DNA of 64,000 nt from 2-02-FULL-55-14 sp964581115 (GCA_964581115.1 CAZOMY010000002.1:1-64000), one strand, 5' to 3'; shown: positions 1 to 8,345, counted from the first letter of the stretch. Made by a program: numbers and translations. The notes: generated by a model not told the origin, from the letters alone.

Positions 1-3
1 CTA

Positions 4-232
4 GCAGGTTGCGGAAAAACGATTACCGCCCCGCCTGACCGGCGGGCAGGCATGAGGCCAAGTCAGAGATGATCGTATGCGAGCCATGTTCGCCAAGACG
101 ACGCGTTCATGTCAATTCATTTTCCCCAATCGACTTGGCGATCCCCGGCCTCGCCCTCGGCTCGGCCGAGGGCGGGCTTGGCGCGCTTGGCGGTTACTGT
201 TCTGACCTCCAGCGGGTTTTTCAGCACCCTGC
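4..232. mobile_element. MITE-like repeat, copy A
   Basis: This 229-base element recurs at 14324-14552 with the same length and more than 90% identity by eye. Its ends are imperfect inverted repeats: GCAGGTTGCGGAAAAAC on the left, and the complement of the right end reads GCAGGGTGCTGAAAAAC. A second inner pair follows, GATTACCGCC on the left and GGCGGTTACTG on the right. A perfect hairpin with 10-base arms (CGCCCTCGGC, loop TCG) lies at 152-174. The element encodes no transposase, so it looks like a non-autonomous miniature element moved in trans. No clear target duplication is visible. Confidence 0.7.
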
Positions 233-349
233 TGGAGCTGCTGCTTGGCTCTTCCTGCAGTCGAAGCGCCAACCTCCACGAGTCGATTTCAAGAGCCCGG
301 CATCTCTGTCGGCGTCGTGTGCATTCAGAGATCGTTCTGTGTGACCCTG

Positions 350-1186
350 ATGTCCAAACGACTCCAGATCCTTGTCTCGAATGACGACGGTATCGATGCC
401 CCCGGCATCGCGGCCCTCGTCAAAGAAATGAAGCGACTCGGCCAGGTGACCGTGGTTGCGCCGCATCAGCAGCAGAGTGCGGTGGGGCATGCGATCACGA
501 TGAATTCGCCCCTGCGGGTCCGGAAGTTCACCAAGCACGGCCGGTTCTTCGGATATGCCGTATCGGGCACGCCGGCGGATTGCGTCAAGATCGCTGTCCG
601 GGCCATTCTGAAGCGACCGCCCGATCTGGTCGTCTCGGGGGTCAATCACGGCTCGAACACTGCCATCAGCGTCATCTATTCGGGCACCGTTTCGGCCGCC
701 ACCGAAGGGACGATCCTCGGCATTCCGTCGATCGCCGTCTCGCTTACGACCTACGCGCCGGCCGATTTCACGATCGCCGCGCAGTTCGCCCGACAGATCG
801 CTTCGACCGTGATCAAGCGTGGTTTGCCCGAAGGGACGTTGTTGAACATCAACGTGCCCCCCCTGCCGGCCAATCGAATCAAAGGAGCGCGCATCACCCG
901 CCAGGGCAAGGCGATCTGGAACGACACGTTCGATGCCCGGCGAGACCCCGCCAATAAAGAGTATTATTGGCTCACGGGCGGATTGCAGAATGTGGACCGC
1001 GACCTGTTGTACGACGAAGCGGCCGTCCGAGCGGGTTACATCTCGGTGACGCCGATCCAGTACGACCTCACCGACGAGAACATGATGGAAGTGATGAAAG
1101 GATGGCCGGGATTCGGTTCGGGTGTGAAAGCGACTCGAAGGTCTGCGAGATCGACCCGCCCGGCGAAGCGCTTTCCGAGGGCATAG
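350..1186 (+). CDS. surE: 5'/3'-nucleotidase SurE
   Basis: The 278-residue product is a SurE-family nucleoside-monophosphate phosphatase, a cytoplasmic metal-dependent enzyme linked to stationary-phase survival. The N-terminus LVSNDDGIDAPG carries the paired aspartates that bind the metal. The downstream VSGVNHGSN and YSGTVSAATEG motifs are the other active-site signatures of the family. The reading frame opens at 245, but the ATG at 350 puts the conserved start a few residues in, as in other SurE proteins, and avoids a meaningless 35-residue extension. The C-terminus is rich in Arg and Ser and slightly longer than usual. The gene starts about 118 bases after the MITE copy A. Confidence 0.93.
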   Translation: MSKRLQILVSNDDGIDAPGIAALVKEMKRLGQVTVVAPHQQQSAVGHAITMNSPLRVRKFTKHGRFFGYAVSGTPADCVKIAVRAILKRPPDLVVSGVNHGSNTAISVIYSGTVSAATEGTILGIPSIAVSLTTYAPADFTIAAQFARQIASTVIKRGLPEGTLLNINVPPLPANRIKGARITRQGKAIWNDTFDARRDPANKEYYWLTGGLQNVDRDLLYDEAAVRAGYISVTPIQYDLTDENMMEVMKGWPGFGSGVKATRRSARSTRPAKRFPRA

Positions 1187-1283
1187 TCGAGACGGATCGT
1201 CCCTGGGGACAGGAAGGGCAGGCCGGTGAGGGTCTGCCCTTCGTCATTCGTGGGCGGCCTCGCCGGCCGTTGCAGAACCTTCG

Positions 1284-2183
1284 TCAGCGCGTTTGAGCGC
1301 CGATGAGCGGCGTGACTCCGTACTCGGCGGCGGCCCAGAGCGTCAGAATGGCCGTCAGGCCGGAGATGGCCCGCTTCTCGTCTTCGAGGTGGATGACGAG
1401 GCCGTACGTGTCGGCGACGAAGTGGATGTACCCGAGGACTCGTCGGGCGCGCCGTTTGTTGATCCATCCGTGCCAGAGGTCGACCTGGTCGACGATCATG
1501 GCCTCGTGCCGACGCAGGAACTCGCCGAGTGAGATGACGCGCGAGCTCTGCGGCGTTCGCGGCTTGCACAGATTCAGCAGGTCGCTGACGTACTGCTCCA
1601 TGTGACGGGCGAGGAACCGATTTCTGCGCCGCCGCAGATACATCGTCCGCGCGATCGAGAAGCGCGCCTTCGTCTTGACGCGCATCGTGGGGACGACGGG
1701 ATGAAAATCGTAGATGGTCTGGACGGCCTTGCGGTCGACCTCATCGCGCTCATGATAGACCCACGCGCGGCTGAGTTCGCGCCATGACTGGATCGTCAGG
1801 ACCTCCTTGACGCGACTGTCGAGGACGATGTAGCGGCCACGCTCCACCTTGACCACCGTGACCCAATGCTGCCATTCCTGAATGCACAGGAGACAAGGGA
1901 TCCCACGCTTTAAGAAGCGGTGCATCTCCTTGCGCGCGGCGTTCGCGTCGAATCTTCGGACAACCTTCAGCGTCGCGTTGAACTGCCGGGCGGCTCGGGC
2001 CAGCTGGATCTCATCCGTCCCATACCACCAATTCGTCCCAGCAGTCTTCGAGATCTGCTTCTCGTTGGCAAAGATGCCCAGCGTCGCCAGCGCATGCTTC
2101 AAGGCGAAGGGGCCGCATTGCCAAAGGTTGGGTTGTGGATAGAAGCCCATGTAGCGGAATTTCGGGAGGATGAACCTAGCCAT
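1284..2183 (-). CDS. C39-like cysteine peptidase domain protein
   Basis: The 299-residue product has the papain-like C39 fold signature near its N-terminus. NLWQCGPFALKHAL supplies the oxyanion Gln and catalytic Cys, EWQHWVTVVKV the His and YIVLDSR the Asp. C39 domains usually process leader peptides or act on peptide bonds outside the cell, but no signal peptide or transmembrane segment precedes this one. It is therefore probably cytoplasmic. The C-terminal 140 residues are basic (many Arg) and I do not recognise them. I chose the ATG at 2183 because the frame upstream overlaps the divergent CPXCG gene and carries no recognisable domain. The gene converges on surE and diverges from 2284. Substrate unknown. 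Confidence 0.7.
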   Translation of the reverse strand: MARFILPKFRYMGFYPQPNLWQCGPFALKHALATLGIFANEKQISKTAGTNWWYGTDEIQLARAARQFNATLKVVRRFDANAARKEMHRFLKRGIPCLLCIQEWQHWVTVVKVERGRYIVLDSRVKEVLTIQSWRELSRAWVYHERDEVDRKAVQTIYDFHPVVPTMRVKTKARFSIARTMYLRRRRNRFLARHMEQYVSDLLNLCKPRTPQSSRVISLGEFLRRHEAMIVDQVDLWHGWINKRRARRVLGYIHFVADTYGLVIHLEDEKRAISGLTAILTLWAAAEYGVTPLIGAQTR

Positions 2184-2209
2184 TCTTTGGCCGAAGTTCA
2201 ACGCATGAG

Positions 2210-2240
2210 TTTGACAGCGAGCGGAATTCTTGGCTATTTG
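2210..2240 (+). promoter_or_regulatory. Candidate FCB-type promoter for the CPXCG gene
   Basis: TTTG at 2210-2213 is followed after 21 bases by TATTTG at 2235-2240. This resembles the Bacteroidota TTTG / TAnnTTTG pattern. It would start transcription about 35 bases before the ATG at 2284. The match is partial. Confidence 0.35.
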
Positions 2241-2283
2241 GCCTGTTGGAAGTCCGGCAAGGCGAATGGAGGGATTCTCACGA

Positions 2284-2478
2284 ATGGAAGACGGCCGATT
2301 TGTCGGATACGTGTGCCCTGTGTGCGGCAGTCCGAATGAGACGTTCGCCGACCCGTCGGCGGGGCCCGCCCAGACGTTTGTGGAGGACTGTACCATCTGT
2401 TGTCGGCCGAATATTGTGCGGCTACGCATCGACCTCCGGACCGGCGATGTGACGGCCGAGGTCGAGTTCGAAGGCTGA
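2284..2478 (+). CDS. CPXCG-motif cysteine-rich zinc-ribbon protein
   Basis: This 64-residue protein has a CPVCG pair near residue 10 and a CTICCRP pair near residue 40, which together form a single zinc ribbon. It matches the small CPXCG cysteine-rich family, whose role is unknown. The ATG at 2284 is preceded by a strong GGAGGG at 2268-2273. An upstream in-frame ATG at 2266 overlaps that ribosome-binding site and is less likely. The stop is followed one base later by the rtcB start, so the two genes are almost certainly co-transcribed. This may hint at an RNA-related role, which is inference. Confidence 0.8.
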   Translation: MEDGRFVGYVCPVCGSPNETFADPSAGPAQTFVEDCTICCRPNIVRLRIDLRTGDVTAEVEFEG

Positions 2479-2479
2479 G

Positions 2480-3658
2480 ATGCCGATCCGGAGAACGTTG
2501 AGCGGCGGGCTTGTGCCCGTCAAGATCTGGACGGACGACATCGAAGCGGAGGCCGAGCGTCAGGTGTGTCAATTGGCGTCGCTCCCCTTCGTATTCCGTC
2601 ACGTGGCGGTGATGCCCGACGTCCACGCCGGGCGCGGCTCGGCCATAGGCACCGTGACGGCGTCGTCGACGTGCGTCATTCCCGCTGCGGTCGGGGTCGA
2701 CATCGGATGCGGCATGGCCGCGGTCCTCACTCCCTTCACGGCCTCTCATCTCGAGGGGAAGCTCCCGATGCTCCGCTCGACCATCGAGGCCGCGATCCCC
2801 GTTGGATTCCACATGCACCGCCAGCCCGTCGAAGCGAGCGAAGCGTGGGAAGGATGGGGTGAGTTCGAACGCCTGACACCGGAGGTCCACGATCTCCGGA
2901 ATCGCGCGGCGTGCCAGCACGGGACCCTAGGCGGAGGCAACCACTTCATCGAGGTCTGCATCGACCCTCAGCAACGTGTCTGGCTGTTGCTCCACAGCGG
3001 CAGTCGTCATATCGGCAAGACGCTGGCCGATGTGCACATCGACATCGCCGAGGCGGAGATGCGTCAGCACGGCCTTCGCGTTCCCCACCGGGATCTCTCG
3101 TATCTGCGCATCGGGACGCGGTCGTGCGATCAGTATCTGCACGACGTGCTCTGGGCTCAGGCCTACGCCCGCACCAATCGCGACATCATGCTGGATCTTC
3201 TGCGTCGTGCGATGGCCAGGGTCGTGAACGACGGCGAGCCGTTCGAAACGCTGCGTGTCGTCAATTGTCATCACAACTACGTCGCGCGGGAGCGCCACTT
3301 TGGCCGGGACGTTTGGGTAACGAGAAAAGGCGCGATCAGGGCGGCCGAAGGGGATGAGGGGATCATTCCGGGGTCGATGGGGGCGCGTTCATACATCGTG
3401 AGGGGAAAGGGGAATCCCGAGTCGTTCCATTCCGCCAGTCACGGCGCCGGTCGACGCATGTCGCGAACGCGGGCCCGTGAGATCTTCAGCGAGCTTGACC
3501 TTGCAACACAGACGCTGGGTGTGGAATGCCGGAAGGATCGCGGGGTACTCGACGAGATCCCCGGGGCCTACAAGGACATCGACGCGGTGCTGGCCAATGA
3601 AAGCGACCTGGTGGAACCCGTGGAGGTGCTGAAGCAGGTGGTGTGTGTGAAGGGTTGA
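2480..3658 (+). CDS. rtcB: RNA-splicing ligase RtcB
   Basis: The 392-residue product belongs to the RtcB family, which joins 2',3'-cyclic phosphate and 5'-OH RNA ends using GTP and Mn(II) in the cytoplasm. GVDIGCGMAAV places the metal-binding Cys at residue 77. GGNHFIEV and the later HSGSRHIGK are metal-site motifs. The SASHGAGR motif near the C-terminus carries the histidine that is guanylylated. Length and motif order fit the shorter bacterial RtcB group. It sits one base after the zinc-ribbon gene. No RtcA or RtcR gene is visible nearby, so the canonical RNA-repair operon is not present here. Confidence 0.93.
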   Translation: MPIRRTLSGGLVPVKIWTDDIEAEAERQVCQLASLPFVFRHVAVMPDVHAGRGSAIGTVTASSTCVIPAAVGVDIGCGMAAVLTPFTASHLEGKLPMLRSTIEAAIPVGFHMHRQPVEASEAWEGWGEFERLTPEVHDLRNRAACQHGTLGGGNHFIEVCIDPQQRVWLLLHSGSRHIGKTLADVHIDIAEAEMRQHGLRVPHRDLSYLRIGTRSCDQYLHDVLWAQAYARTNRDIMLDLLRRAMARVVNDGEPFETLRVVNCHHNYVARERHFGRDVWVTRKGAIRAAEGDEGIIPGSMGARSYIVRGKGNPESFHSASHGAGRRMSRTRAREIFSELDLATQTLGVECRKDRGVLDEIPGAYKDIDAVLANESDLVEPVEVLKQVVCVKG

Positions 3659-3784
3659 TGCTGGTCCTGAGCCGTACACGGCACGAATAGCACAAGGCAG
3701 AGGCAACAATGGACTTTATCATGTAGATTTGCTTCGGATGTCCCTTCGTCTTGAAGGTCTGCTGCGGAGACGGAACCTTGGCAC

Positions 3785-3969
3785 GACATCGCAGATCACG
3801 TGCTCGAAGGGAAGAAGATCGTGGAGGTCAAGGCAACGAGAGCACTTGGACCTGCTGCTGTCGACCAAGTACTCGGCCATGCGGAGGGCGTCGGGTCTCC
3901 ATCACGGTCTGCTGATCAACGTTGATGCACAGCAACTTGAAATCCGCAGGTTCATACTCCAGGGCACAG
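3785..3969 (+). pseudogene. Decayed GxxExxY family gene fragment
   Basis: The 356-base gap between rtcB and mutS holds a frameshifted remnant. From 3785 one frame reads DHVLEGKKIVEVKATRALG. After a frame change near 3880 another reads GLHHGLLINVDAQQLEIRRF. Both pieces align in order with the GxxExxY family, small proteins with a conserved IVEVKA core and a LINFG..LEIKR end. A stop codon also breaks the frame just upstream (around 3752), and no ribosome-binding site is visible. The family is of unknown function and common near MITE-rich regions. I read this as a dead gene. Confidence 0.6.
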
Positions 3970-3975
3970 ACACTC

Positions 3976-4012
3976 ATTTCGTCTTGTGCCTTCTGTGCCA
4001 CTTGTGGCTAAC
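3976..4012. repeat. Degenerate simple-sequence tract (TTGTGCC type)
   Basis: The bases just before mutS repeat the theme TTGTGCC-TTCTGTGCC-ACTTGTGG, a low-complexity tract. A weaker relative in the other orientation lies at 3670-3710 (GGCACGAATAGCACAAGGCA). There is no coding potential. It probably belongs to the same class of drifting intergenic tracts seen elsewhere in the window. Confidence 0.4.
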
Positions 4013-4014
4013 CG

Positions 4015-6606
4015 ATGTCCACCCCCCTGATGCGTCAATACCAGCAGGTCAAGGCGAAGCACCCGGAGACCATTCTCTTGTTCCGGATGGGGGACTTCTT
4101 CGAGACCTTTGAGGAGGACGCGAAGATCACCTCGCGCGTGCTGGGCATTACGCTCACCAAGCGGGGGAATGGGGCCGCCGGCGAAGTACCCTTGGCTGGC
4201 TTTCCACACCACGCGCTCGAGGCCTACCTGCCGAAGCTTGTCCGAGCCGGCTATCGTGTCGCCGTCTGTGAGCAGCTCGAAGATCCGAAATTTGCGAAAG
4301 GGATCGTCAAGCGCGACGTGATCGAAGTAGTCACGCCGGGCGTGGCCTTCTCGGACAAGATGCTCGACGGTTCACAGAATAACTTTCTCGCTTCGATCGC
4401 CCTTTCGACGCCGCTCGCACAAAGCCATGATCTCGCCGGTTGTGCTTGGGTGGACATCTCTACGGGAGAATTCTATGCGACCGAGGTGCCGCTGGCACGA
4501 CTGTGCGAGCACCTTGCCGGACTCGGGGTTGCCGAGGTCCTTGTTCAGAAGCGGGACGATGCCGCCATCGGGTCGTTGTTAGCCCCATTGCGGGCGCTTC
4601 GAACGAAGGTCGACGACTGGGTCTTCCATCGCGACTACGGGTACGAAGCGCTGGTCACGCACTTCAAGACGCAGTCGCTCAAAGGCTTCGGCTTGGAGGA
4701 TCTGACGGTGGGCGTCGTGGCCGCCGGAGCGGTCTTGCATTACTTGCAAGAGACCCAGCGCTCTCATGTGCCGCATCTCCGGCGGGTTGTTGCCGTGGAC
4801 CTGTCCGACACGATCACGCTTGACCCGTCGACGAAACGGAACCTCGAGATCACCGCCTCGATGTCGGGGGGCGCCGACGGCTCGCTGTTTGCGGTGCTTG
4901 ACCATACGCGTACGCCGATGGGCGGCCGGATGCTCAAGCACTGGGTACACCATCCGCTCAAGCAACTCGAGCCGATCGAGCGACGCCTCGATGCCGTGGC
5001 GGAGCTCGTCTCGCAGGATCGTGTGCGCGCGACGCTTCAGGAGGAGTGCTCCGTCCTGGGGGATCTGGAGCGTTCGCTGGCGCGCATCGCTACGGGGCGC
5101 TCGGGCCCACGCGAGGTGGCGGCGCTGCGCCGCGCTCTCGAAGCGATCCCGTCGATCAAGAGGTCGGGTGGTGCCCTCCGTTCTGCGCTTCTGGCCGACC
5201 TCGTTGCCGGGCTCGACCCGTTGCCGGCCGTGGTGTCGCGCATCGCCGCCGCGGTTGTAGACGAACCTCCGGCAACACTCTCCGACGGCGGCGTGATCCG
5301 GACGGGCTACAACGCGGACCTCGACGAGCTTCGCGCCATGGCCCACGGAGCGAAAGACTGGATCGCCCGTATGCAGCAGACAGAGCGTGAGCGCACCGGC
5401 ATTCCGTCGCTCAAGGTCGGGTTCAACAACGTGTTCGGATACTACATCGAGATCACGAACACGCACCGGGAGAAAGCGCCGGCGGACTACCAACGCAAGC
5501 AGACACTCGCCAATGCCGAACGGTACATCACACCAGCCCTCAAGGAATACGAGGACAAAGTGATGCATGCCGAGGAACGCATCCAACAGCTGGAGGCCGA
5601 GTTGTTCGACGAGGTGCGAAGCTTCGTGGCAGCGGCGGCGGGTGAGATCCAGGAGAACGCTCGACGATTGGCTCAACTGGATTGCCTCGCATCTCTGGCG
5701 CAGACCGCCGTGGAGCAGCGCTACATCCGGCCAACGGTCGACGATTCGATGGTCCTCGAGATCGTTGGTGGCCGTCATCCCGTCATTGAGCGATTCCTGC
5801 CACCCGGGGAGCGCTATCAGGAGAACGACTGTCGACTCGACCCGGACGATGCGCAGATCCTGATCATCACTGGCCCGAACATGAGCGGTAAGTCGAGCTA
5901 CCTTCGGCAGGTCGGGCTGATCGCCTTGCTGGCGCACATCGGCAGCTTTGTGCCGGCGGCGTCGGCCCGCGTCGGTCTGATCGACCGCATCTACACTCGT
6001 GTCGGAGCCAGCGATAATATCTCTGCGGGGGAAAGCACGTTCCTTGTGGAGATGCACGAGGCGGCCCACATCGTCAATACGGCCACGAAGCGCAGTCTGA
6101 TCCTGCTCGACGAGGTCGGCCGAGGCACGAGCACCTTCGACGGCATCAGCATTGCCTGGGCGCTGACTGAGTACCTCCATGAACGGATCGGCGCGAAGAC
6201 CCTGTTTGCCACGCACTATCACGAGTTGAACGAGCTTTCGCAGGTCTTGCCACGCGTTCGGAATGTCAAGGTCGACGTACGCGAATACGGCGACAAGGTG
6301 GTGTTCCTCCATCGCGTCGTGCCGGGATTCGCCGACCATTCATATGGCATCCAAGTAGCACAGATGGCCGGCCTCCCGGCCGAACTGACAGCCCGGGCGA
6401 CCGAGATCCTGAAGAACCTCGAATCTTCGGACCTCGTCACACATCGATCGGATCGCCAACCGGTTGCGGCTCCGCAGATCAGCCTGTTCGAGATGCGTGA
6501 GGACCGTTTGCGGGAAGCGCTCCGCGGCGTCGACCCGAACACGATCACCCCTCTTGACGCCCTGCAGGTCATCGCGAAGCTGAAGAAGGACTTTGATATC
6601 GAGTGA
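4015..6606 (+). CDS. mutS: DNA mismatch repair protein MutS
   Basis: The 863-residue product is a full-length MutS, the dimeric ATPase that recognises mismatches and recruits MutL. The mismatch-reading Phe-x-Glu is at residues 28-30 (MGDFFETF). The Walker A motif GPNMSGKSS starts at residue 620 and the Walker B motif LLDEVGRGTSTFDG has its acidic pair at 699-700. The conserved THYHEL follows. The clamp and connector domains lie in between, as usual. The C-terminus ends in PLDALQVIAKLKK, the short helical dimerisation tail. The ATG at 4015 lacks a clear ribosome-binding site but gives the normal N-terminus. No mutL is in this window. Confidence 0.97.
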   Translation: MSTPLMRQYQQVKAKHPETILLFRMGDFFETFEEDAKITSRVLGITLTKRGNGAAGEVPLAGFPHHALEAYLPKLVRAGYRVAVCEQLEDPKFAKGIVKRDVIEVVTPGVAFSDKMLDGSQNNFLASIALSTPLAQSHDLAGCAWVDISTGEFYATEVPLARLCEHLAGLGVAEVLVQKRDDAAIGSLLAPLRALRTKVDDWVFHRDYGYEALVTHFKTQSLKGFGLEDLTVGVVAAGAVLHYLQETQRSHVPHLRRVVAVDLSDTITLDPSTKRNLEITASMSGGADGSLFAVLDHTRTPMGGRMLKHWVHHPLKQLEPIERRLDAVAELVSQDRVRATLQEECSVLGDLERSLARIATGRSGPREVAALRRALEAIPSIKRSGGALRSALLADLVAGLDPLPAVVSRIAAAVVDEPPATLSDGGVIRTGYNADLDELRAMAHGAKDWIARMQQTERERTGIPSLKVGFNNVFGYYIEITNTHREKAPADYQRKQTLANAERYITPALKEYEDKVMHAEERIQQLEAELFDEVRSFVAAAAGEIQENARRLAQLDCLASLAQTAVEQRYIRPTVDDSMVLEIVGGRHPVIERFLPPGERYQENDCRLDPDDAQILIITGPNMSGKSSYLRQVGLIALLAHIGSFVPAASARVGLIDRIYTRVGASDNISAGESTFLVEMHEAAHIVNTATKRSLILLDEVGRGTSTFDGISIAWALTEYLHERIGAKTLFATHYHELNELSQVLPRVRNVKVDVREYGDKVVFLHRVVPGFADHSYGIQVAQMAGLPAELTARATEILKNLESSDLVTHRSDRQPVAAPQISLFEMREDRLREALRGVDPNTITPLDALQVIAKLKKDFDIE

Positions 6607-6658
6607 AGGTCCAGGATACGGTCGATTGCGGACTCCGTGACGCTCGGTGGAATCGACA

Positions 6659-6887
6659 ATCGTAAATCGTAGATCGTGAATCGTAAATCGTAGATCGTGA
6701 ATCGTAAATCGTAGATCGTGAATCGTAAATCGNNNNNNNNNNNNNNNNNNNNNNNNNNNNNNNNNNNNNNNNNNNNNNNNNNNNNNNNNNNNNNNNNNNN
6801 NNNNNNNNNNNNNNNNNNNNNNNNNNNNNNNNGAATCGTAAATCGTAGATCGTGAATCGTAAATCGTAGATCGTGAATCGTAAATCG
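6659..6887. repeat. Heptad-based tandem repeat (21-base unit) with assembly gap
   Basis: Tandem copies of AATCGTAAATCGTAGATCGTG, itself three 7-base words of the type ATCGTRA/ATCGTAG, run on both sides of a gap of exactly 100 N (6733-6832). The complement is GATTCAC-GATCTAC-GATTTAC. The unit length is divisible by three and contains no stop, so long fake reading frames appear on the minus strand. The true repeat length is unknown because the gap size is a placeholder. A diverged relative sits at 59519-59555. Confidence 0.9.
6733..6832. other. Assembly gap (100 N)
   Basis: There are exactly one hundred N in a row, placed inside the 21-base tandem repeat. This is a scaffolding placeholder. The repeat probably collapsed in short-read assembly. 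Confidence 0.99.
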
Positions 6888-6897
6888 AAAACCCGAC

Positions 6898-7494
6898 ATG
6901 CTCCATCTCTCCACCCATCGCCTCGCTCATCTTCCCACGCTTGTTGTCGATCCGGTGCTGTTTGAGCCGAGATTCGCCAGTCACTGTTCCATGGGTAACT
7001 GCAACGCCCACTGTTGCCGCCACGGCGTCTGGGCGGACCCGGTTGAGAAGGCCCGCATTCTCGAGCACGCGGAGATGATCGCGCGGCATATGGACCCCGA
7101 CCAAGAGAAGAATCCGGCCAGCTGGTTCAGCGGAGAGATGGAGGAGGATCCAGACTATCCTTCAGGTCATTGTGTCGGCACCGCCACGTCAGACCGGGGC
7201 TGTGTCTTCCTCGATCGGCAGGGGTGGTGCGTTCTGCAGAAGGCGGCCGTCGCCGAGGGGATGGAGAAGTATGCGCTCAAGCCGTACTTCTGCGTTGCTT
7301 TTCCGCTGACGATCTCTGATGGCGTGCTGACGGTCGACGATCCCGATTTCACCAACCGGACGGTGTGCTGCAGCGTTGTGGACGATGGCCACCATGCTCC
7401 CGCGGACGTCTGCCGGGAAGAGTTGGAATTCATGCTGGGCGAGGATGGAATGAGAGAGTTGGATGCGCTCAGAAAGAAGGGGGAACACCGATGA
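6898..7494 (+). CDS. DUF3109 family cysteine-rich protein
   Basis: The 198-residue product matches DUF3109, a cysteine-rich family common in Bacteroidota and related to YkgJ-type metal-chelating proteins. Cysteines occur in clusters: CSMGNCNAHCC near residue 30, GHCVGTATSDRGCVF near 95, GWCVLQ near 108, YFCVAFP near 130 and TVCCSVV near 155. This suggests an Fe-S or zinc centre. The role is unknown. There is no signal peptide, so it is probably cytoplasmic. The ATG at 6898 begins directly after the tandem repeat with no good ribosome-binding site. The repeat may therefore form its upstream region. Confidence 0.85.
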   Translation: MLHLSTHRLAHLPTLVVDPVLFEPRFASHCSMGNCNAHCCRHGVWADPVEKARILEHAEMIARHMDPDQEKNPASWFSGEMEEDPDYPSGHCVGTATSDRGCVFLDRQGWCVLQKAAVAEGMEKYALKPYFCVAFPLTISDGVLTVDDPDFTNRTVCCSVVDDGHHAPADVCREELEFMLGEDGMRELDALRKKGEHR

Positions 7495-7552
7495 ACGCAG
7501 AAACAACGGATCGACACAGATCAATGATCAGCGGTCATCCCCTTTTTCAGCG
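7489..7552. repeat. Degenerate simple-sequence tract (GATGAACGCAG type)
   Basis: The sequence ACCGATGAACGCAGAAAC followed by GATCAATGATCAGCGGTCATC resembles a low-complexity class built from GAACGCAGA and ACACAGATCA words. It overlaps the end of the DUF3109 gene and continues into the gap before the RDD gene. No coding function is visible. Confidence 0.4.
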
Positions 7553-7616
7553 TCATCAGCTTACGCTTTAAGGTTCAGAAGCGGAAAGACCCATCACTGC
7601 CTTCAAGGAATAACTC

Positions 7617-8120
7617 ATGGATAGTACGACTATCACAACAACGTCTGTCGATCGACCGATGAGTTACGCCGGTTTCTGGAAACGGTTCGCCGCCTATCTG
7701 ATCGATTCGATCGTCGTCGGCATGGTCGCGATGATCGTGATCCTCCCGTTCATCGTCGTCATGGGGCTCGGCATTGCGATGACGGCGATCTCGGAGGACT
7801 CCGAGCAGATCATTCCGGCTGTGATCAGCGCCGTCGTCGGCTACTTCTTCATCATCATGCTCGCCGTCGTCGGCCAATGGCTGTACTTTGCCCTCATGGA
7901 GTCATCGAAGCATCAGGGGACGCTCGGCAAGATGGCGTTGAGCATCAAAGTGACCGATCTTGCCGGCAACCGTCTGTCGTTCGGCCGGGCAACCGGACGG
8001 TACTTTGCGAAGATCATCTCCGGCTTGACGATGGGCATCGGCTATCTGATCGCCGCCTTCACCGAGAAGAAGCAGGCCTTGCACGACATGATCGCCGGTT
8101 GCCTCGTGGTCGATCGTTGA
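7617..8120 (+). CDS. RDD family membrane protein
   Basis: The 167-residue product has the RDD architecture: an amphipathic start YAGFWKRFAAYLIDSIVVG with the Arg and Asp that name the family, a second hydrophobic helix, a linker TLGKMALSIKVTDLAG, and a last membrane segment. The motif HQGTLGKMALSIKV is typical. RDD proteins are inner-membrane proteins of mostly unknown transport function. The ATG at 7617 follows AAGGAATAACTC, a weak ribosome-binding site. The gene stands alone, with a strong hairpin 20 bases after its stop. Confidence 0.85.
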   Translation: MDSTTITTTSVDRPMSYAGFWKRFAAYLIDSIVVGMVAMIVILPFIVVMGLGIAMTAISEDSEQIIPAVISAVVGYFFIIMLAVVGQWLYFALMESSKHQGTLGKMALSIKVTDLAGNRLSFGRATGRYFAKIISGLTMGIGYLIAAFTEKKQALHDMIAGCLVVDR

Positions 8121-8139
8121 GCGGGATCTGAACCCTACG

Positions 8140-8164
8140 GGCGAGCGGGATCCGGCCGCTCGCC
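8140..8164 (+). terminator. Hairpin after the RDD gene
   Basis: The perfect 9-base arms GGCGAGCGG (8140-8148) and CCGCTCGCC (8156-8164) enclose a 7-base loop, 20 bases after the stop codon. There is no T-tract, so it may stabilise the mRNA end or aid factor-dependent termination. Confidence 0.45.
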
Positions 8165-8258
8165 GGAGGTCGTGCCTCTCCGCCGGAGCGATGGACGCAC
8201 AAGATACCCTCCGCGGTCCTGTCTGAGGGAGACGACCTTGCCGGTGCGAAGGAGGTTT

Positions 8259-8345
8259 ATGCAATATCCTGCCCGCGGCAACGTCTGCACGTCTGTCCAG
8301 GTCAACCATTCACATCACTCATTTCCGCGGGAGCGACGAACATGA
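8259..8345 (+). CDS. Possible 28-residue leader ORF coupled to the next gene
   Basis: An ATG at 8259 is preceded by AAGGAGG (8249-8255), the best ribosome-binding site in this stretch, although it sits only 3 bases from the ATG. The 28-codon frame ends in TGA at 8343-8345 and overlaps the next ATG (8342) as ATGA. That arrangement favours translational coupling. The peptide is Arg/His-rich near its end (HSHHS) and resembles nothing I know. It could be a chance frame. Confidence 0.3.
   Translation: MQYPARGNVCTSVQVNHSHHSFPRERRT

Noticed and set aside
69..384. Short frames inside MITE copy A
   Set aside because: Copy B keeps a similar frame only because the DNA is similar. No start signal, no domain.
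2480..3658. A full RNA-repair operon (rtcA, rtcR, archease)
   Set aside because: Only rtcB and a small zinc-ribbon gene are present.
6659..6887. Resemblance to a CRISPR array
   Set aside because: The units are contiguous with no unique spacers, the unit is 21 bases of 7-base words, and there are no cas genes.
6219..7104. Long minus-strand frames reading RFTIHDLRFTIYDLRF-like protein
   Set aside because: They arise from the stop-free 21-base tandem repeat and include runs of N; the plus strand holds mutS and the DUF3109 gene.
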